Positions 7,934 through 12,655 of a DNA stretch of 20,448 nucleotides are shown in pieces (the first letter of the stretch is position 1; every line of letters begins with the position of its first letter). The stretch covers positions 1-20,448 of the IMG/VR virus record IMGVR_UViG_3300031669_000299; one strand, 5' to 3'. The notes under the pieces are model-generated. The model was not told the DNA's origin. It searched no databases and was given only the letters and a program-made list of their open reading frames with translations. The position numbers and the translations under genes are program-made. This DNA comes from a virus.

Positions 7934-7960
7934 AAAAAATCCCCTACCCGAAGGTAAGGG
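7933..7960 (-). terminator. rho-independent terminator of the tRNA operon
   Basis: On the minus strand CCCTTACC, loop TTCG, GGTAGGGG, then A and seven Ts. Seven of the eight stem positions are Watson-Crick and one is a mismatch. It follows the last tRNA (Ile-TAT) by a few bases. Confidence 0.85.
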
Positions 7961-7964
7961 AGAT

Positions 7965-8044
7965 TGGTGTGCCCTCCCCGAATTGAACGGGGCACCGAAT
8001 GGATATAAGCCACCCAGCCGCGACCAAGGCAGGCTCCAAGGCAC
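7965..8044 (-). tRNA. tRNA-Ile(TAT), reads AUA
   Basis: Acceptor GTGCCTT pairs with AGGGCAC; discriminator A and CCA are encoded. The D-stem AGCC/GGCT, anticodon loop CTTATAT and T-arm CCCCG-TTCAATT-CGGGG are all intact. The anticodon stem has two G-U pairs. It is the last tRNA before the terminator. Confidence 0.9.
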
Positions 8045-8046
8045 AT

Positions 8047-8117
8047 TGGTATCTCAGGAGTGAAACGAACACTCTCATCAGGGATATGAGCCCCGAGTCC
8101 GAACCATCGGCAGAGAT
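8047..8117 (-). tRNA. tRNA-Met(CAT), elongator-type, short D-arm
   Basis: Anticodon loop CTCATAT on a CGGGG/CCCTG stem; T-arm GAGTG/CACTC; encoded CCA. Only 71 nt: the region between acceptor and anticodon stem is a reduced CCG-ATGGTT-CGG D-arm. One T-T mismatch in the acceptor. Ile2 (lysidine) is an alternative, but AUA is already served by the TAT tRNA. Confidence 0.7.
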
Positions 8118-8122
8118 ATGAG

Positions 8123-8195
8123 TCGAGGTAGTAGGAGTCGAACCCACATTGAGGAGGTAGAAGCTCCCCGTCCTTATCCGTTAAACGATACCCCG
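8123..8195 (-). tRNA. tRNA-Arg(TCT), reads AGA/AGG
   Basis: Acceptor CGGGGTA/TACCTCG, anticodon stem GGGAG/CTCCT with loop CTTCTAC, T-arm GTGGG-TTCGACT-CCTAC. Discriminator A; CCA is not encoded (CTC follows). Confidence 0.9.
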
Positions 8196-8196
8196 G

Positions 8197-8274
8197 TGGC
8201 TTTGGGACTAGGCTTCGAACCTAGAAAAATCCTCTTTCAGAGAGAGGTGGGTCTACCAGTTCCCCCATCCCAAA
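8197..8274 (-). tRNA. tRNA-Gln(CTG), reads CAG
   Basis: Acceptor TTTGGGA/TCCCAAA, anticodon loop CTCTGAA on CCTCT/AGAGG, T-arm CTAGG/CCTAG. Discriminator G and encoded CCA. CAT stands directly before the 5' end. It abuts the Arg tRNA with one base between. Confidence 0.88.
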
Positions 8275-8290
8275 ATGGTCATAAAAGTGG

Positions 8291-8317
8291 CTTTAAGACT
8301 CTAAAAGATACTTAAAG
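8291..8317. repeat. inverted repeat between tRNA-Gln and tRNA-Ser
   Basis: CTTTAAG and CTTAAAG, 7-bp perfect arms with a 13-nt AT-rich loop. It lies in the 64-nt spacer and may be an RNA processing or pausing hairpin. Confidence 0.4.
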
Positions 8318-8338
8318 ATCACAATCATGTCTACTGCG

Positions 8339-8422
8339 CGGAAGACGGACTACTCGAAAATCATCCCTTGCGGGACCCATCGCTTAGCAAGCGAGTTCGG
8401 TACCCTGACCGATTCGCCTTCC
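8339..8422 (-). tRNA. tRNA-Ser(GCT), reads AGC/AGU
   Basis: Class II tRNA: acceptor GGAAGGC/GTCTTCC, anticodon loop TTGCTAA, long variable arm with TCCC-GCAA-GGGA, discriminator G. The outermost anticodon-stem and T-stem pairs are mismatched. CCA is not encoded (CGC follows). Confidence 0.85.
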
Positions 8423-8425
8423 ATG

Positions 8426-8467
8426 ATACTTCACTGTTCCACAAAAAGCCTTGGAACGATGAAGTAT
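8426..8467. repeat. 42-nt imperfect hairpin between tRNA genes
   Basis: Arms of 8 bp (ATACTTCA/TGAAGTAT) and 6 bp (GTTCCA/TGGAAC), separated by a 2-nt internal mismatch, close a 10-nt loop. It fills nearly the whole spacer between tRNA-Gln(TTG) and tRNA-Ser(GCT). No T-run follows, so it is more like a processing site than a terminator. Confidence 0.55.
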
Positions 8468-8470
8468 TAG

Positions 8471-8543
8471 CTGAGAGAGAAGGGGTCGAACCTCCACAGA
8501 CTGAGTTCAAAGCCCAGCGACCTGCCAATTAGTCTATCTCTCA
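8471..8543 (-). tRNA. tRNA-Gln(TTG), reads CAA
   Basis: Acceptor TGAGAGA/TCTCTCA, D-stem GAC/GTC, anticodon loop CTTTGAA on CTGGG/CTCAG, T-arm GGAGG-TTCGACC-CCTTC, discriminator G. CTA follows instead of CCA. CAT directly precedes the 5' end. Confidence 0.9.
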
Positions 8544-8693
8544 ATGCTTACTGCTCTATCTTGTGATTCTTCAGTCTATGCGTAGTCCCGAGCAAGCGGC
8601 GAAGATCCTTATGGATGTTGCTGCACCAACAGCTCTCCTTGCCGCAACGCCTTTCGCGCCCCCTGCGCTCGCTTTTGAATGTCCTACTCATAG

Positions 8694-8767
8694 TCCTGCT
8701 GGCGGGATTCGAACCCACAACTCTGGAGGTTTGAGCTCCAAGCCTCTACCGATTGGGCCACATCAGG
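8694..8767 (-). tRNA. tRNA-Leu(CAA) by anticodon, short variable loop
   Basis: Anticodon stem TGGAG/CTCCA with loop CTCAAAC gives CAA (codon UUG). T-arm GTGGG-TTCGAAT-CCCGC. The variable loop is only GAGTT, unlike normal bacterial Leu tRNAs. Acceptor CCTGATG/CAGCAGG has one A-G mismatch; discriminator A. No encoded CCA. Confidence 0.75.
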
Positions 8768-8775
8768 TTGTTCTC

Positions 8776-8820
8776 TTTACCTTTTGACATAAATATGCAA
8801 GATTTGCATTTAAAGGTAAA
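8776..8820. repeat. nested AT-rich inverted repeat with TATGCAA motif
   Basis: Outer arms TTTACCTTT/AAAGGTAAA (9 bp) and inner arms AAATATGCAA/TTGCATTT. TATGCAA occurs again at 8836 and 8855. On the minus strand TTGCAT, 16 nt, CATAAT (8835-8862) could be a promoter for the tRNAs to the left. The 225-nt spacer 8768-8991 holds no other gene I can support. Confidence 0.45.
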
Positions 8821-8991
8821 AATGTAAAGCACCATTATGCAAATTCTGCACTTTTATGCAAGGTGCAATATATTACATCTTAACTCACCTTACGTGCAGT
8901 ACAACGATCATTACGACCGTACTGATTCTACCACATCGGGGGAGAAAACCCCATCAAATGGATCAAAACCGCACGATCATACTGATTTCAG

Positions 8992-9074
8992 CGGAGAGCA
9001 GAGGTGTCGATCCCCCATCCTTTCAGAGCGTCCCTGTTTTCAAGACAGGTTGGCAGGCCGCTGCCGTGCTCTCC
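8992..9074 (-). tRNA. tRNA-Ser(TGA), reads UCA/UCG
   Basis: Acceptor GGAGAGC/GCTCTCC, anticodon stem CCTGT/ACAGG with loop CTTGAAA, long variable region, T-stem GGGGG/CCTCT with loop ATCGACA (A54 instead of T54). Discriminator G; no encoded CCA. Confidence 0.85.
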
Positions 9075-9163
9075 ATACAATGCCGGGATATCCCCACTTA
9101 ACGCAATGTCGGGATTTAAGCACATCGTGCATCATTGGACAATGTGCCTAAACCACAACATCG

Positions 9164-9241
9164 AGGCGCAGATCGGATTCGAACCGATGATGATAAAACG
9201 GGTTTGCAATCCGTCGCTTTCAGCCGCTCAGCCACCGCGCC
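9164..9241 (-). tRNA. tRNA-Cys(GCA)
   Basis: Acceptor GGCGCGG/CTGCGCC with discriminator T, the CysRS identity base. Anticodon loop TTGCAAA, T-arm ATCGG-TTCGAAT-CCGAT. One A-C mismatch closes the anticodon stem. CGA trailer; CAT leader. Confidence 0.88.
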
Positions 9242-9327
9242 ATGGAGTGCGGCCCCTAGGTTATCGGGCAAGCCGACCTGCCAGTTGCGAAAACCCCTCC
9301 GCTATACCTGATCGACACCGCACTTCG

Positions 9328-9411
9328 TAGGCATAAGGAGACTTGAACTCCTACTCCCTTTCGGGAACAACCACCTCAAGGTTGCGCGTCTGCCAATTTC
9401 GCCATACGCCT
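9328..9411 (-). tRNA. tRNA-Leu(GAG), class II
   Basis: Acceptor AGGCGTA/TATGCCT, discriminator A. Anticodon stem CAACC/GGTTG with loop TTGAGGT. Long variable arm TTCCC-GAAA-GGGAG, T-arm AGGAG-TTCAAGT-CTCCT. This is a normal leucine architecture, unlike the three other Leu-anticodon tRNAs here. CGAAG trailer. Confidence 0.9.
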
Positions 9412-9476
9412 ATTGTTGCAGCAGCCGGAAAACGGTGGCCTACCGACGACACTCCTGTGCGCCGACTACTGCTTCG

Positions 9477-9550
9477 TACAAGTGGAGAGATTCGAACTCC
9501 CGACAAACTGGTTCTAAGCCAGTCACCTCTAGCCGCTGGGTTACACTTGC
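9477..9550 (-). tRNA. tRNA-Leu(TAG) by anticodon, short variable loop
   Basis: Acceptor GCAAGTG/CACTTGT, anticodon stem ACTGG/CCAGT with loop CTTAGAA (codon CUA), variable loop TTGTC, T-arm GGGAG-TTCGAAT-CTCTC, discriminator A, trailer CGAAG, leader CAT. Its 5' end is copied in the tandem repeat upstream. Confidence 0.82.
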
Positions 9551-9553
9551 ATG

Positions 9554-9627
9554 TTGCTGATATTCGCAAACTGTGACCATTGTGTCACACTTGCTGATAT
9601 TCGTAAGCTGTGACAGCTCTGTCACAC
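9554..9627. repeat. two tandem 37-bp repeats, each with a hairpin
   Basis: Units 9554-9590 and 9591-9627 start TTGCTGATATTCG and end GTCACAC. They differ at a few bases in the hairpin loop region, but each keeps a TGTGAC/GTCACA inverted repeat (8-bp arms in the second). Both are followed by ACACTTGC-like sequence equal to the 5' end of tRNA-Leu(TAG). Confidence 0.8.
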
Positions 9628-9688
9628 TTGCATGTTGTACAACTTGACTGACGAAAAGCAACAGGTTCTACTTTTGTCACTAACATCG

Positions 9689-9762
9689 TACTGATCCAGG
9701 GATTCGAACCCTGACTGAAAGGGGTTTAAGCCCTCTCCCTCTGCCAATTGGGGTACATCAGT
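9689..9762 (-). tRNA. tRNA-Leu(TAA) by anticodon, short variable loop
   Basis: Anticodon stem GAGGG/CCCTT with loop CTTAAAC reads UUA. D-stem CCCC/GGGA, variable loop TCAGT, T-arm CAGGG-TTCGAAT-CCCTG. Acceptor ACTGATG/GATCAGT has a G-G mismatch at 7-66. Discriminator A; trailer CGATG; leader CAT. UUA is the rare bldA codon if the host is Streptomyces. Confidence 0.82.
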
Positions 9763-9844
9763 ATGTCGCCGTCCACTCTCGGATACGGCTATGTGTCACA
9801 CCACTCCGCAGGTGTCGCGTAGAGCTAGTCTTTGCCGAAGACAG

Positions 9845-9918
9845 TGGAGAAGGTGGAATTCGAATCCACGGCTTCCGCATTGCAAGTGCGGCACTCTGGC
9901 CAACTGAGTTACAACCCC
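9845..9918 (-). tRNA. tRNA-Ala(TGC)
   Basis: Anticodon stem CCGCA/TGCGG with loop CTTGCAA; T-arm GTGGA-TTCGAAT-TCCAC. G3-U70, the AlaRS identity pair, is present, but acceptor pairs 5 and 6 are T-T mismatches. Discriminator A; leader CAT. Confidence 0.82.
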
Positions 9919-9932
9919 ATGTTTACTGCTAG

Positions 9933-10005
9933 TGGAGATACGGCGATTTGAACGCCGGACCCTTTCGATGCCATCGAAATGCTCTACCAACTGAGCTACA
10001 TCCCC
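9933..10005 (-). tRNA. tRNA-Ala(GGC)
   Basis: Acceptor GGGGATG/TATCTCC with the G3-U70 identity pair, anticodon stem TTTCG/CGAAA with loop ATGGCAT, T-arm CGGCG-TTCAAAT-CGCCG, discriminator A. Confidence 0.92.
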
Positions 10006-10064
10006 ATTGGGTTTGCCGGGAGAAGGGAAGAAAAGATCAATTAAAGACCCTTCCCCCGGCACCG

Positions 10065-10137
10065 TGGTCCCCCTCAGGATCGAACTGAAACCGACAGGAT
10101 TTCAAGCTGCCGTGCTTACCAATTACACCAAAGGACC
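10065..10137 (-). tRNA. tRNA-Phe(GAA)
   Basis: Acceptor GGTCCTT/GGGGACC, D-stem GTGT/GCAC, T-arm TTCAG-TTCGATC-CTGAG, discriminator A. Loop TTGAAAT gives GAA. The innermost anticodon-stem pair is C-C, so the loop may be 9 nt; an offset reading would give TGA, but base counting from the D-arm supports Phe. Confidence 0.78.
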
Positions 10138-10241
10138 ATGTGCCCAGACTATCCCTTCGTCCTCCAGGCTGTTCCGACTCCTTACGTCTTTGTCGGACTA
10201 CCACATCAGCAGACACCGTGTTGCACACGGCACTTACCTAG

Positions 10242-10313
10242 TACACAGCGAGGGACTCGAACCCCCAGCCTTCTCGGTGTAAACGAGTTGCGCTTCCATT
10301 GCGCCAGCCGTGC
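10242..10313 (-). tRNA. tRNA-Val(TAC)
   Basis: Acceptor GCACGGC/GCTGTGT, anticodon loop TTTACAC on ACTCG/CGAGA (outer A-A mismatch), T-arm GGGGG-TTCGAGT-CCCTC, discriminator A. CTA follows. It is the only Val tRNA seen. Confidence 0.87.
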
Positions 10314-10398
10314 ATAAGGGCAGTGAATTTCACCCCTGGCTTTTTTCATTACCAGGGCCATAGAGCGCTCTCACGGGCACCCCAAGGACTACCTCCAG

Positions 10399-10472
10399 TC
10401 TCCCCGGACAGATTCGAACTGCCGCCGATGACTTCGTAGGTCATAATTCTTGATCCACTAAACTACAAGGAG
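10399..10472 (-). tRNA. tRNA-Arg(ACG), reads CGN after A34 editing
   Basis: Acceptor CTCCTTG/CGGGGAG, anticodon stem ATGAC/GTCAT with loop CTACGAA, T-arm GGCAG-TTCGAAT-CTGTC, discriminator A. The D-stem is weak. A34 would need host TadA to become inosine. Leader CAT. Confidence 0.85.
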
Positions 10473-10560
10473 ATGTCCCCGTCTCTCCGGAGCGCCAAGT
10501 CTTTATCCGAGTAACATCAGGACGAATCCTGAATCCGTGGCTAGTTTGACTTTCTACTAG

Positions 10561-10634
10561 TAGTGGTAAAGAGTCTCGAACTCCTGGCCTTCTCGGTATC
10601 AGCGAGATGCTCTAACCAACTGAGCTACACCACT
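10561..10634 (-). tRNA. tRNA-Ile(GAT)
   Basis: Acceptor AGTGGTG/TACCACT, D-arm GCTC-AGTTGGTTA-GAGC, anticodon stem TCTCG/CGAGA with loop CTGATAC, T-stem AGGAG/CTCTT, discriminator A, leader CAT. Confidence 0.92.
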
Positions 10635-10703
10635 ATGCTTTGCTACTTTGTCCAAGTTGGCACTAACTCACATTTTCCGTGAACTCCTGCCATCTTGCAC
10701 AAC

Positions 10704-10780
10704 TGGGGTGAAAGACGAGGTTCGAACTCGCTTCCTCCGGGGTCACATCCCGGCGTTCATCCACATGAACTTCTATCACC
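10704..10780 (-). tRNA. tRNA-His(GTG) with G-1
   Basis: The extra 5' G (10780) pairs with discriminator C73, the HisRS identity feature. Anticodon stem CCGGG/CCCGG with loop ATGTGAC, T-arm GCGAG-TTCGAAC-CTCGT, encoded CCA. One T-T mismatch in the acceptor. The CAT leader begins exactly before G-1. Confidence 0.92.
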
Positions 10781-10876
10781 ATGTGAAGCGAGGAGAGTGT
10801 CCGTACACAGCGGTGTCTCCATGGATTCCGGTCGTGCTGTGTGCGTGCCTTCATTCCATCTTTTCACTTCAAAATC

Positions 10877-10905
10877 AACTTACCACATTCTTGCGAACCT
10901 GTCAA
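10877..10905 (-). promoter_or_regulatory. internal promoter in the tRNA operon, upstream of tRNA-His
   Basis: ACTTGACA with TTGACA at 10900-10905, 17 nt, then TGG-TAAGTT (extended -10 type). The -35 is perfect and the -10 hexamer is weak. The 135-nt gap it lies in has no tRNA. Confidence 0.5.
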
Positions 10906-10915
10906 GTCTTTTTCG

Positions 10916-10984
10916 CAGGGAAGGCAGAAATCGAATCCACCTTGGAGGTTTTGGAGACCTCTCGTTCACCTTGAACACTTCCCT
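10916..10984 (-). tRNA. tRNA-Trp(CCA)
   Basis: Perfect acceptor AGGGAAG/CTTCCCT, anticodon stem GAGGT/ACCTC with loop CTCCAAA, T-stem GTGGA/TCTGC, discriminator G as expected for Trp. D-arm is a small GTTC-AAGGT-GAAC. 69 nt. Leader CAT. Confidence 0.9.
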
Positions 10985-10996
10985 ATGCTTACTACT

Positions 10997-11082
10997 TGGT
11001 CGAAGGAGAGGGATTTGAACCCCCAGTGTATCTTACGTCACTGTTTTACAGGCAGCTTGCTTCACCGTTTGCATACCCTTCG
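10997..11082 (-). tRNA. tRNA-Tyr(GTA), class II
   Basis: Acceptor CGAAGGG/TCCTTCG, anticodon loop CTGTAAA (innermost pair C-A), long variable region of about 15 nt, T-arm GGGGG-TTCAAAT-CCCTC, discriminator A and encoded CCA. Confidence 0.88.
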
Positions 11083-11163
11083 TTGTGCCCGTCTCTCCAG
11101 GTGTGTCGCGCCTTTAGCTGACGTTTGCTGCCGATTCCTAGGGTTGCCCCGTCTTCGGCATCG

Positions 11164-11235
11164 CTGTCCAAGAAGGGCTCGAACCTTCAACCTAGCGATT
11201 AACAGTCGCTTGCTCCGCCATTGAGCTACTGGACA
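11164..11235 (-). tRNA. tRNA-Asn(GTT)
   Basis: Acceptor TGTCCAG/TTGGACA, anticodon stem AGCGA/TCGCT with loop CTGTTAA, T-arm GAAGG-TTCGAGC-CCTTC, discriminator G. Leader CAT. Confidence 0.92.
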
Positions 11236-11253
11236 ATGCTTACTTCTTACTAC

Positions 11254-11329
11254 TGGTGCCTCCGGTAGGTTACGATCCCACTCGCTTCGGATTAAAAGTC
11301 CGCTGCTCTTCCGATTGAGCTACAAAGGC
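11254..11329 (-). tRNA. tRNA-Lys(TTT)
   Basis: Acceptor GCCTTTG/CGGAGGC, loop CTTTTAA, T-stem GTGGG/CCTAC with loop ATCGTAA (A54), discriminator A, encoded CCA, leader CAT. The outer anticodon-stem pair is G-A. Confidence 0.88.
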
Positions 11330-11330
11330 A

Positions 11331-11406
11331 TGGTCCTCCAGGACGGACATGATCCGCCGACCTTGCGATTAAGAGTCGCCTGCTCTTCCGGCTGAGCTAC
11401 TAGAGG
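11331..11406 (-). tRNA. tRNA-Lys(CTT)
   Basis: Acceptor CCTCTAG/CTGGAGG, loop CTCTTAA, T-stem GGCGG/CCGTC with loop ATCATGT, discriminator A, encoded CCA. One base separates it from tRNA-Lys(TTT). Confidence 0.87.
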
Positions 11407-11474
11407 ATAATCAGTTAGTCGTGCTTACCCCATGTTACACCATCTCCATGCGTTACGTACCCGCATCTTGGAGA

Positions 11475-11490
11475 CCAAGTATGGACTTGG
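11475..11490. repeat. short perfect hairpin in tRNA spacer
   Basis: CCAAGT-ATGG-ACTTGG, 6-bp arms and a 4-nt loop, between tRNA-Pro and tRNA-Lys(CTT). Probably an RNA stem; no T-run. Confidence 0.4.
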
Positions 11491-11499
11491 ACCTACTAC

Positions 11500-11577
11500 T
11501 GGTCTAGTTAGAGGGATTCGAACCCCCGACTTCTCGGACCCAAACCGAGCGCTCTGGCCAAACTGAGCTACAACTAG
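11500..11577 (-). tRNA. tRNA-Pro(TGG)
   Basis: Acceptor CTAGTTG/TAACTAG, anticodon stem CTCGG/CCGAG with loop TTTGGGT, T-arm GGGGG-TTCGAAT-CCCTC, discriminator A, encoded CCA, leader CAT shared with the end of the adjoining half-tRNA. Confidence 0.93.
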
Positions 11578-11580
11578 ATG

Positions 11581-11670
11581 ACGGATGCTCTACCCGCTGA
11601 GCTACCGACCCCTCCGCCCTTAATAGGGGCTATGGAACCGAGGCGGACTCGAACCACCGACCTTCCGAAC
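11581..11670 (-). pseudogene. permuted tRNA unit X: 3' half (11634-11670) precedes 5' half (11581-11611)
   Basis: On the minus strand a T-arm half comes first: TCGGA (39-43), AGGTC, GGTGG-TTCGAGT-CCGCC, acceptor TCGGTTC and C73. A 22-nt linker follows, then a 5' half: GGGTCGG, TA, D-arm GCTC-AGCGGGTA-GAGC, A, TCCGT. The two halves fit each other: GGGTCGG pairs with TCGGTTC over 7 bp (four G-U), and TCCG pairs with CGGA. CAT stands at both unit borders. The anticodon loop cannot be rebuilt. It may be a permuted tRNA gene or recombination debris. Confidence 0.55.
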
Positions 11671-11745
11671 ATGACGGTGCTCTACCAATTGAGCTACACC
11701 GGGGATCTCTCCCCAGCGACAGGACTCGAACCTGCAACCTCCGTC
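11671..11745 (-). pseudogene. permuted tRNA unit Y: 3' half (11711-11745) precedes 5' half (11671-11703)
   Basis: After the CGA trailer of tRNA-Asp comes a 3' half: GACGG (39-43), AGGTT, GCAGG-TTCGAGT-CCTGT, acceptor CGCTGGG, G73. A 7-nt linker follows, then a 5' half: CCCGGTG, TA, GCTC-AATTGGTA-GAGC, A, CCGTC, AT. The acceptor halves pair 7 of 7 (two G-U), and CCGTC pairs perfectly with GACGG. Halves cover positions 1-33 and 39-73; nucleotides 34-38, the anticodon, are missing unless flanking bases are used. The 5' half joins directly to the 3' half of unit X. Confidence 0.6.
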
Positions 11746-11748
11746 TCG

Positions 11749-11822
11749 CGCCGTTGAAGGGGTACGATCCCTCTGTCTCTAGATTGACAATCTAGCGCCT
11801 TTACCACTTAGGCTACAACAGC
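11749..11822 (-). tRNA. tRNA-Asp(GTC)
   Basis: Acceptor GCTGTTG/CAACGGC, discriminator G (Asp identity), anticodon stem CTAGA/TCTAG with loop TTGTCAA, T-stem GAGGG/CCCTT with loop ATCGTAC. Leader CAT, trailer CGA. Confidence 0.92.
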
Positions 11823-11883
11823 ATGTGAAGTAGGCTGGGCCTCCAATGGCCCTAAGCGACACAGCATTGCCGCGCCTACATCG

Positions 11884-11955
11884 TACTGTCAGGGAGAATT
11901 GAACTCCCGTTACCTGGTTGAGAACCAGGCGTCATAACCGCTAGACCATGACAGC
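11884..11955 (-). tRNA. tRNA-Glu(CTC)
   Basis: Acceptor GCTGTCA/TGACAGT, anticodon stem CCTGG/CCAGG with loop TTCTCAA, T-arm GGGAG-TTCAATT-CTCCC, discriminator A. Leader CAT, trailer CGATG. Confidence 0.92.
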
Positions 11956-12062
11956 ATGTACTTCAAAAAGAGCGGCGGTGGCTGCCTCTCCCACCTCCCT
12001 CCGCAGACGCCGCGCGACGCTATTCTGTGAAGGAAACGAGTTGAACGTTTATCTCCGCTTCG

Positions 12063-12135
12063 TACTGTGTATGGGATTCGAACCCATGATCTTCTGATTG
12101 AAAGTCAGAGGACTTAACCGCTAATCGAACACAGC
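12063..12135 (-). tRNA. tRNA-Glu(TTC)
   Basis: Acceptor GCTGTGT/ACACAGT, anticodon stem TCTGA/TCAGA with loop CTTTCAA, T-arm ATGGG-TTCGAAT-CCCAT, discriminator A. Leader CAT, trailer CGAAG. Confidence 0.93.
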
Positions 12136-12147
12136 ATGTTTACTACT

Positions 12148-12223
12148 TGGACCAGTAGACCGGATTCGAACCGACACCGAAGGCTTGGAAGGCGCTCGTG
12201 CTAACCGTTAACACCACTACTGG
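12148..12223 (-). tRNA. tRNA-Gly(TCC)
   Basis: Perfect acceptor CCAGTAG/CTACTGG, discriminator T, encoded CCA. Anticodon loop CTTCCAA; the middle anticodon-stem pair is C-C. T-stem GTCGG/CCGGT. Confidence 0.87.
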
Positions 12224-12276
12224 ATAATTGCCGGGGGAGCAGCCACACTGTGGTATTCGACTTCCCCGACTTCAAA

Positions 12277-12306
12277 ACTGTACTGCACGCTTCCCCCCGC
12301 TGTCAA
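12277..12306 (-). promoter_or_regulatory. internal promoter in the tRNA operon, upstream of tRNA-Gly(TCC)
   Basis: AAATACTTGACA with TTGACA at 12301-12306, 18 nt, then TACAGT. The 115-nt gap 12224-12338 is otherwise without a gene; G-rich and C-rich blocks at its ends can pair in the leader. Confidence 0.5.
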
Positions 12307-12338
12307 GTATTTCTCATGACAATCAGGTTACAACGTAG

Positions 12339-12409
12339 AGTCTCAGGAGGGAGTTGAACCCTCGCCCCAACCTTGGCAAGGTTGAATTCTGCCGCTGAAC
12401 TACTAAGAC
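12339..12409 (-). tRNA. tRNA-Gly(GCC)
   Basis: Acceptor GTCTTAG/CTGAGAC, anticodon stem CAACC/GGTTG with loop TTGCCAA, T-arm GAGGG-TTCAACT-CCCTC, discriminator T. CTA follows. Confidence 0.92.
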
Positions 12410-12492
12410 AAGGCCGTCTCTCCGGCAGTCACGCCTACCCAGGGGCGTTCCTAGTGATCAGCCCCGCTCCTAGGAGGTAGGTAACCACTTCG

Positions 12493-12564
12493 ATCCGCAA
12501 GAAGGGAACGATCCTTCTCCTCCACGTTACCAACGTGGCGTGCTGCCTTTATCACCATCACGGA
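12493..12564 (-). tRNA. tRNA-Thr(GGT)
   Basis: Acceptor TCCGTGA/TTGCGGA, anticodon stem CCACG/CGTGG with loop TTGGTAA, T-stem GAAGG/CCTTC with loop ATCGTTC, discriminator T, leader CAT. Confidence 0.9.
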
Positions 12565-12576
12565 ATGCTTCACTAC

Positions 12577-12650
12577 TGGATCCCCGAGCGGGAGTCGAAC
12601 CCACGCCGCTGGTTTACGAAACCAGGGTTCTGCCACTGAACTACCAGGGA
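12577..12650 (-). tRNA. tRNA-Thr(CGT)
   Basis: Acceptor TCCCTGG/TCGGGGA, anticodon stem CTGGT/ACCAG with loop TTCGTAA, T-arm GTGGG-TTCGACT-CCCGC, discriminator T, encoded CCA, leader CAT. Confidence 0.92.
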
Positions 12651-12655
12651 ATGCG

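Noticed and set aside
7916-8044. Longer N-terminus for the 67-aa gene
   Set aside because: It would translate through the terminator and tRNA-Ile.
8563-8787. Plus-strand ORF starting in the tRNA spacer
   Set aside because: It reads through tRNA-Leu(CAA) on the opposite strand and has no ribosome-binding site. The first 35 codons look somewhat protein-like, so a remnant is possible, but support is too thin.
8783-8812. Plus-strand TTGACA promoter
   Set aside because: No usable -10 at 16-18 nt, and it would run antisense through the tRNAs.
9554-9637. CRISPR-like repeat
   Set aside because: Only two units joined without spacers, so it is a tandem duplication.
12224-12338. Possible selenocysteine or other tRNA in the GC-rich inverted region
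   Set aside because: There is a CTTCAAA-like string and strong end pairing, but no T-arm or D-arm fits on either strand. The internal promoter explains the gap better.
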